Shown here: piece by piece, positions 15,521 to 17,238 of the stretch
Numbering within the stretch: the first letter of the stretch is position 1
Layout: the number at the start of each line of letters is the position of its first letter
Source: an uncultured Bacteroides sp.
GTDB taxonomy: Bacteria > Bacteroidota > Bacteroidia > Bacteroidales > Bacteroidaceae
Assembly (NCBI GenBank): GCA_905203765.1
Contig: CAJKXC010000052.1
Location: 1-17,238, forward strand
Length of the DNA stretch: 17,238 nt
Direction: 5' to 3'
Made by a program: the position numbers and the translations under genes
The notes under the pieces: generated by a model
Databases searched by the model: none
What the model was told of the DNA's origin: nothing
Seen by the model: only the letters and a program-made list of their open reading frames with translations

Positions 15521-15611
15521 AATTGAGAATTAAAAATTAAGAATTGAGTAAATCAAGAATTAAAGGGATTGAGAATATGTAGTATCATTTTTCAATTCTC
15601 AATTCTCAATT
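15521..15611. repeat. 7-bp-period inverted repeat (AATTGAG/CTCAATT) between exbB and exbD
   Basis: The left arm is AATTGAG, AATTAAA, AATTAAG, AATTGAG at 15521, 15528, 15535 and 15542, exactly 7 bp apart. The right arm is AATTCTC, AATTCTC, AATT from 15594, also in steps of 7. AATTGAGAATT (15521-15531) is a perfect inverted copy of AATTCTCAATT (15594-15604 and again 15601-15611), so a hairpin with a loop of about 60 nt can form. The right arm runs into exbB: its stop codon (15599-15601) and last codons (EIEN) are made of repeat DNA. Confidence 0.75.
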
Positions 15612-16423
15612 TCCTTATGCGTAGCGGCAAAAGTCTGCACAATGGAGAAGCCAACCTCGTCGAGGCTGTAAGTCAACTTATCAATCTTGTTGGTATAGTA
15701 ATTATAGGAGATAACTGCCAACGCACCGGTCAAGATACCGAAAGCAGTATTGATCAAGGCTTCCGAAATACCTTGCGACAGCGCCATAGAGTCGGCGCTG
15801 CCTCCTGCTGCCAGGGCGGCAAACGAACGGATCATACCGATAACCGTACCGAGCAGTCCCATCAACGTACCCAGCGTTGTAATAGTACCGATGACCGGAA
15901 GGTTCTGCTCCATCATCGGCAATTCCAGCGCCGTGGCTTCTTCCAGTTCTTTCTGGATAGCCAGCAGTTTCTGGTCTTTCGCCAATACGGTATCATTTTC
16001 CATTTCGGCATACTTCTTTAAGGTGGCATTCACCACATTTGCCACAGAACCGCGCTGTGCATCACAAATCTGCTGCGCTTTCTTCATATCGCCGGCAGCC
16101 AGGGCAGCTTTTATATTAGCCACGAACTTTGCCAATGCTCCTTTACCGAATGCGGCGCGAATGGCGATGTAGCGTTCAATGCTAAGTGCAATGACGGTCA
16201 GCAAGAGGGTTTGAATCACCGGAACAATGAATCCACCTTTATATATAGTACCAAGGAAGTTTCCCGGCAACGGATGGTTGTTCGGATCATTATTCATAAA
16301 GTTGGATGGATTTCCCAACACGAAGTTAAAAAGGAGCACGGCAATGATAAAACAGATTACGATTACCCAACCGGCAGATTTAATACCTTTAAAGGAGGCG
16401 GAGTTCTTTTTAGTTGTTTCCAT
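15599..16423 (-). CDS. exbB: ExbB/TolQ/MotA-family proton-channel protein
   Basis: 274 residues from the ATG at 16423 (METTKKN). Another in-frame ATG at 16522 would add 33 residues with no family likeness, so I prefer the shorter form. Four hydrophobic segments are visible: about 17-37, 62-84, 173-205 and 218-243. E. coli ExbB has three, so one of the first two may be extra. The conserved core includes ERYIAIRAAFGKG (83-95) and the channel-forming LPVIGTITTLGTLMGLLGTVIGMI (175-198), followed by SQGISEALINTAFGILTGALAV (216-237). With ExbD it forms the motor that powers TonB. It is the first gene of the six-gene unit. The 157 bp upstream (16424-16580) hold its leader, but I could not identify a convincing promoter there. 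Confidence 0.95.
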   Translation of the reverse strand: METTKKNSASFKGIKSAGWVIVICFIIAVLLFNFVLGNPSNFMNNDPNNHPLPGNFLGTIYKGGFIVPVIQTLLLTVIALSIERYIAIRAAFGKGALAKFVANIKAALAAGDMKKAQQICDAQRGSVANVVNATLKKYAEMENDTVLAKDQKLLAIQKELEEATALELPMMEQNLPVIGTITTLGTLMGLLGTVIGMIRSFAALAAGGSADSMALSQGISEALINTAFGILTGALAVISYNYYTNKIDKLTYSLDEVGFSIVQTFAATHKEIEN

Positions 16424-16580
16424 GATTATAAATTTAATTGTTGCTGGTATTGAAATTAATTTTAAAGCATAGGGATATAACTGCCCTACTCTCTGCGCCG
16501 TCATGTGCGCAAAAGAGGACATCTGCTTTCTGCTGCAACAGAGAAAGGAGAAAGAGAGGGATTAATAAGGAAAGTATTGG

Positions 16581-17015
16581 CTAAATCAAAATCCGCCGAA
16601 GCGTATAAATATAGTAATCACTGCCCGTCAATGCGTAATACGGGTCTTTATCCGAATAATATAGTTTAGCCCAACCATGTACGCGAAGGTTCTCATGATT
16701 GGATAATATCAAAAGAATATTTCTGAGGAACAGATTATCTTCAAGAGTTCTGCGCAGACGCTGCTGGTTGGTGGAGTAAGTCTCGGTTATCGGTTTATTG
16801 CCATAAACCATATCCGAAGCCAATGTATATTTGGCATTGTCAAATGCAGAGCTGTTCTTTTCAAGATTGTCAGAAGAAGAGCAGGAAGAGAAAGAAGCGG
16901 AAACTTCGCCGGTTTCCTCGACATTCACTGTTTTAAAGTCGATGGCTTTACCGCTAATACTGGAAGTCAGTATCAGTAATATGCATAGCCAAAGTGTTTT
17001 TACAGTTGTTTTCAT
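16581..17015 (-). CDS. Small exported protein of unknown function downstream of the rRNA operon
   Basis: 144 residues that I do not recognise. The first 23 residues (ending TSSISGKA) are a good signal peptide, and the ATG at 17015 directly precedes it. The mature part begins with an acidic, Ser-rich stretch (about 30-55, SFSSCSSSDN). The C-terminal half has aromatic-rich segments (HGWAKLYYSDKDPYYAL, near 113-129) that look structured. There is no lipobox and no further membrane segment, so it is probably periplasmic or secreted. It starts about 120 bp after the 5S rRNA and 70 bp after the rRNA terminator on the same strand, and stops 157 bp before exbB. No clear promoter is seen. A link to the Ton operon is not indicated beyond position. 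Confidence 0.75.
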   Translation of the reverse strand: MKTTVKTLWLCILLILTSSISGKAIDFKTVNVEETGEVSASFSSCSSSDNLEKNSSAFDNAKYTLASDMVYGNKPITETYSTNQQRLRRTLEDNLFLRNILLILSNHENLRVHGWAKLYYSDKDPYYALTGSDYYIYTLRRILI

Positions 17016-17084
17016 GTCGTCTCTAATATGTCTACAATAATAAACAGTTAGAGGCTATATTTGTTTTTCAATAATACCATTTTT

Positions 17085-17126
17085 TTTAAAACAAGAAAGC
17101 CCCCACATCTTTCGATATGGAGGCTT
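17085..17126 (-). terminator. Intrinsic terminator of the rRNA operon
   Basis: On the minus strand, AAGCCTCCATATC (17114-17126) pairs with GATGTGGGGGCTT (17097-17109) over 13 bp, with two G-U wobbles. The pairing closes on a GAAA tetraloop (17110-17113). It is followed by TCTTGTTTT and an A-run. It starts about 10 bp past the 3' end of 5S rRNA, which fits the end of an rRNA transcript. Confidence 0.92.
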
Positions 17127-17135
17127 CTCTCTAAA

Positions 17136-17238
<103 letters not shown>

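Noticed and set aside
16424..16522. A longer exbB start at the ATG at 16522
   Set aside because: The 33 extra residues do not look like an ExbB N-terminus, while METTKKN at 16423 is a natural start before the first membrane segment.
16424..16580. A promoter for the exbB operon
   Set aside because: Only distant partial matches to TAnnTTTG are present (for example TAAATTTA, too near the ATG), so nothing is called, although a promoter somewhere upstream is expected.

Overview
The window looks like ordinary chromosomal DNA of a Bacteroides-type bacterium (order Bacteroidales). Three things point there: protein families and gene orders typical of that group, two promoters with the Bacteroides -7 element TAnnTTTG, and starts that mostly lack a Shine-Dalgarno sequence. 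The species cannot be told from the sequence. Every gene I accept lies on the minus strand, so transcription runs from high to low coordinates. No gap without a gene exceeds about 200 bp, and I see no mobile-element gene, CRISPR array, tRNA or broken gene.

In transcription order: (1) At 17238-17085 is the 3' part of a 5S rRNA gene and a strong intrinsic terminator, the end of an rRNA operon. (2) At 17015-16581 is a small exported protein of unknown function. (3) At 16423-10965 is a six-gene Ton-motor operon: exbB, two exbD copies, tonB, a PstS-like lipoprotein and a TPR protein. ExbB and ExbD would use the proton gradient to drive TonB, which energises outer-membrane transporters. The roles of the last two genes are not known to me. 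(4) At 10801-9326 is guaB (IMP dehydrogenase) with its own promoter and a terminator. (5) At 9226-1443 is an envelope-biogenesis cluster: a parvulin-type PPIase, a SurA-like lipoprotein, a two-parvulin SurA-like chaperone, an OstA/LptA-like protein, a small membrane protein and finally mutL. The first four would help outer-membrane proteins and lipopolysaccharide reach the outer membrane. (6) At 1240-44 is an OmpA-family porin-like protein.

The most unusual structure is in the gaps. Short-period repeat tracts sit at 1-43, 1362-1434, 3304-3359, 14892-14925 and 15521-15611. Three of the five use a 7-bp unit and the other two a unit of about 9-10 bp. Three have two inverted arms that can fold into hairpins. 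Two run into the stop codons of exbB and the first exbD and so encode their last residues. Other points worth checking are a MutL whose C-terminal endonuclease motifs look degenerate, a promoter built into the guaB terminator, and a PstS-like protein that seems to lack the usual phosphate-contacting arginine. I do not see a clearly new multi-gene system.
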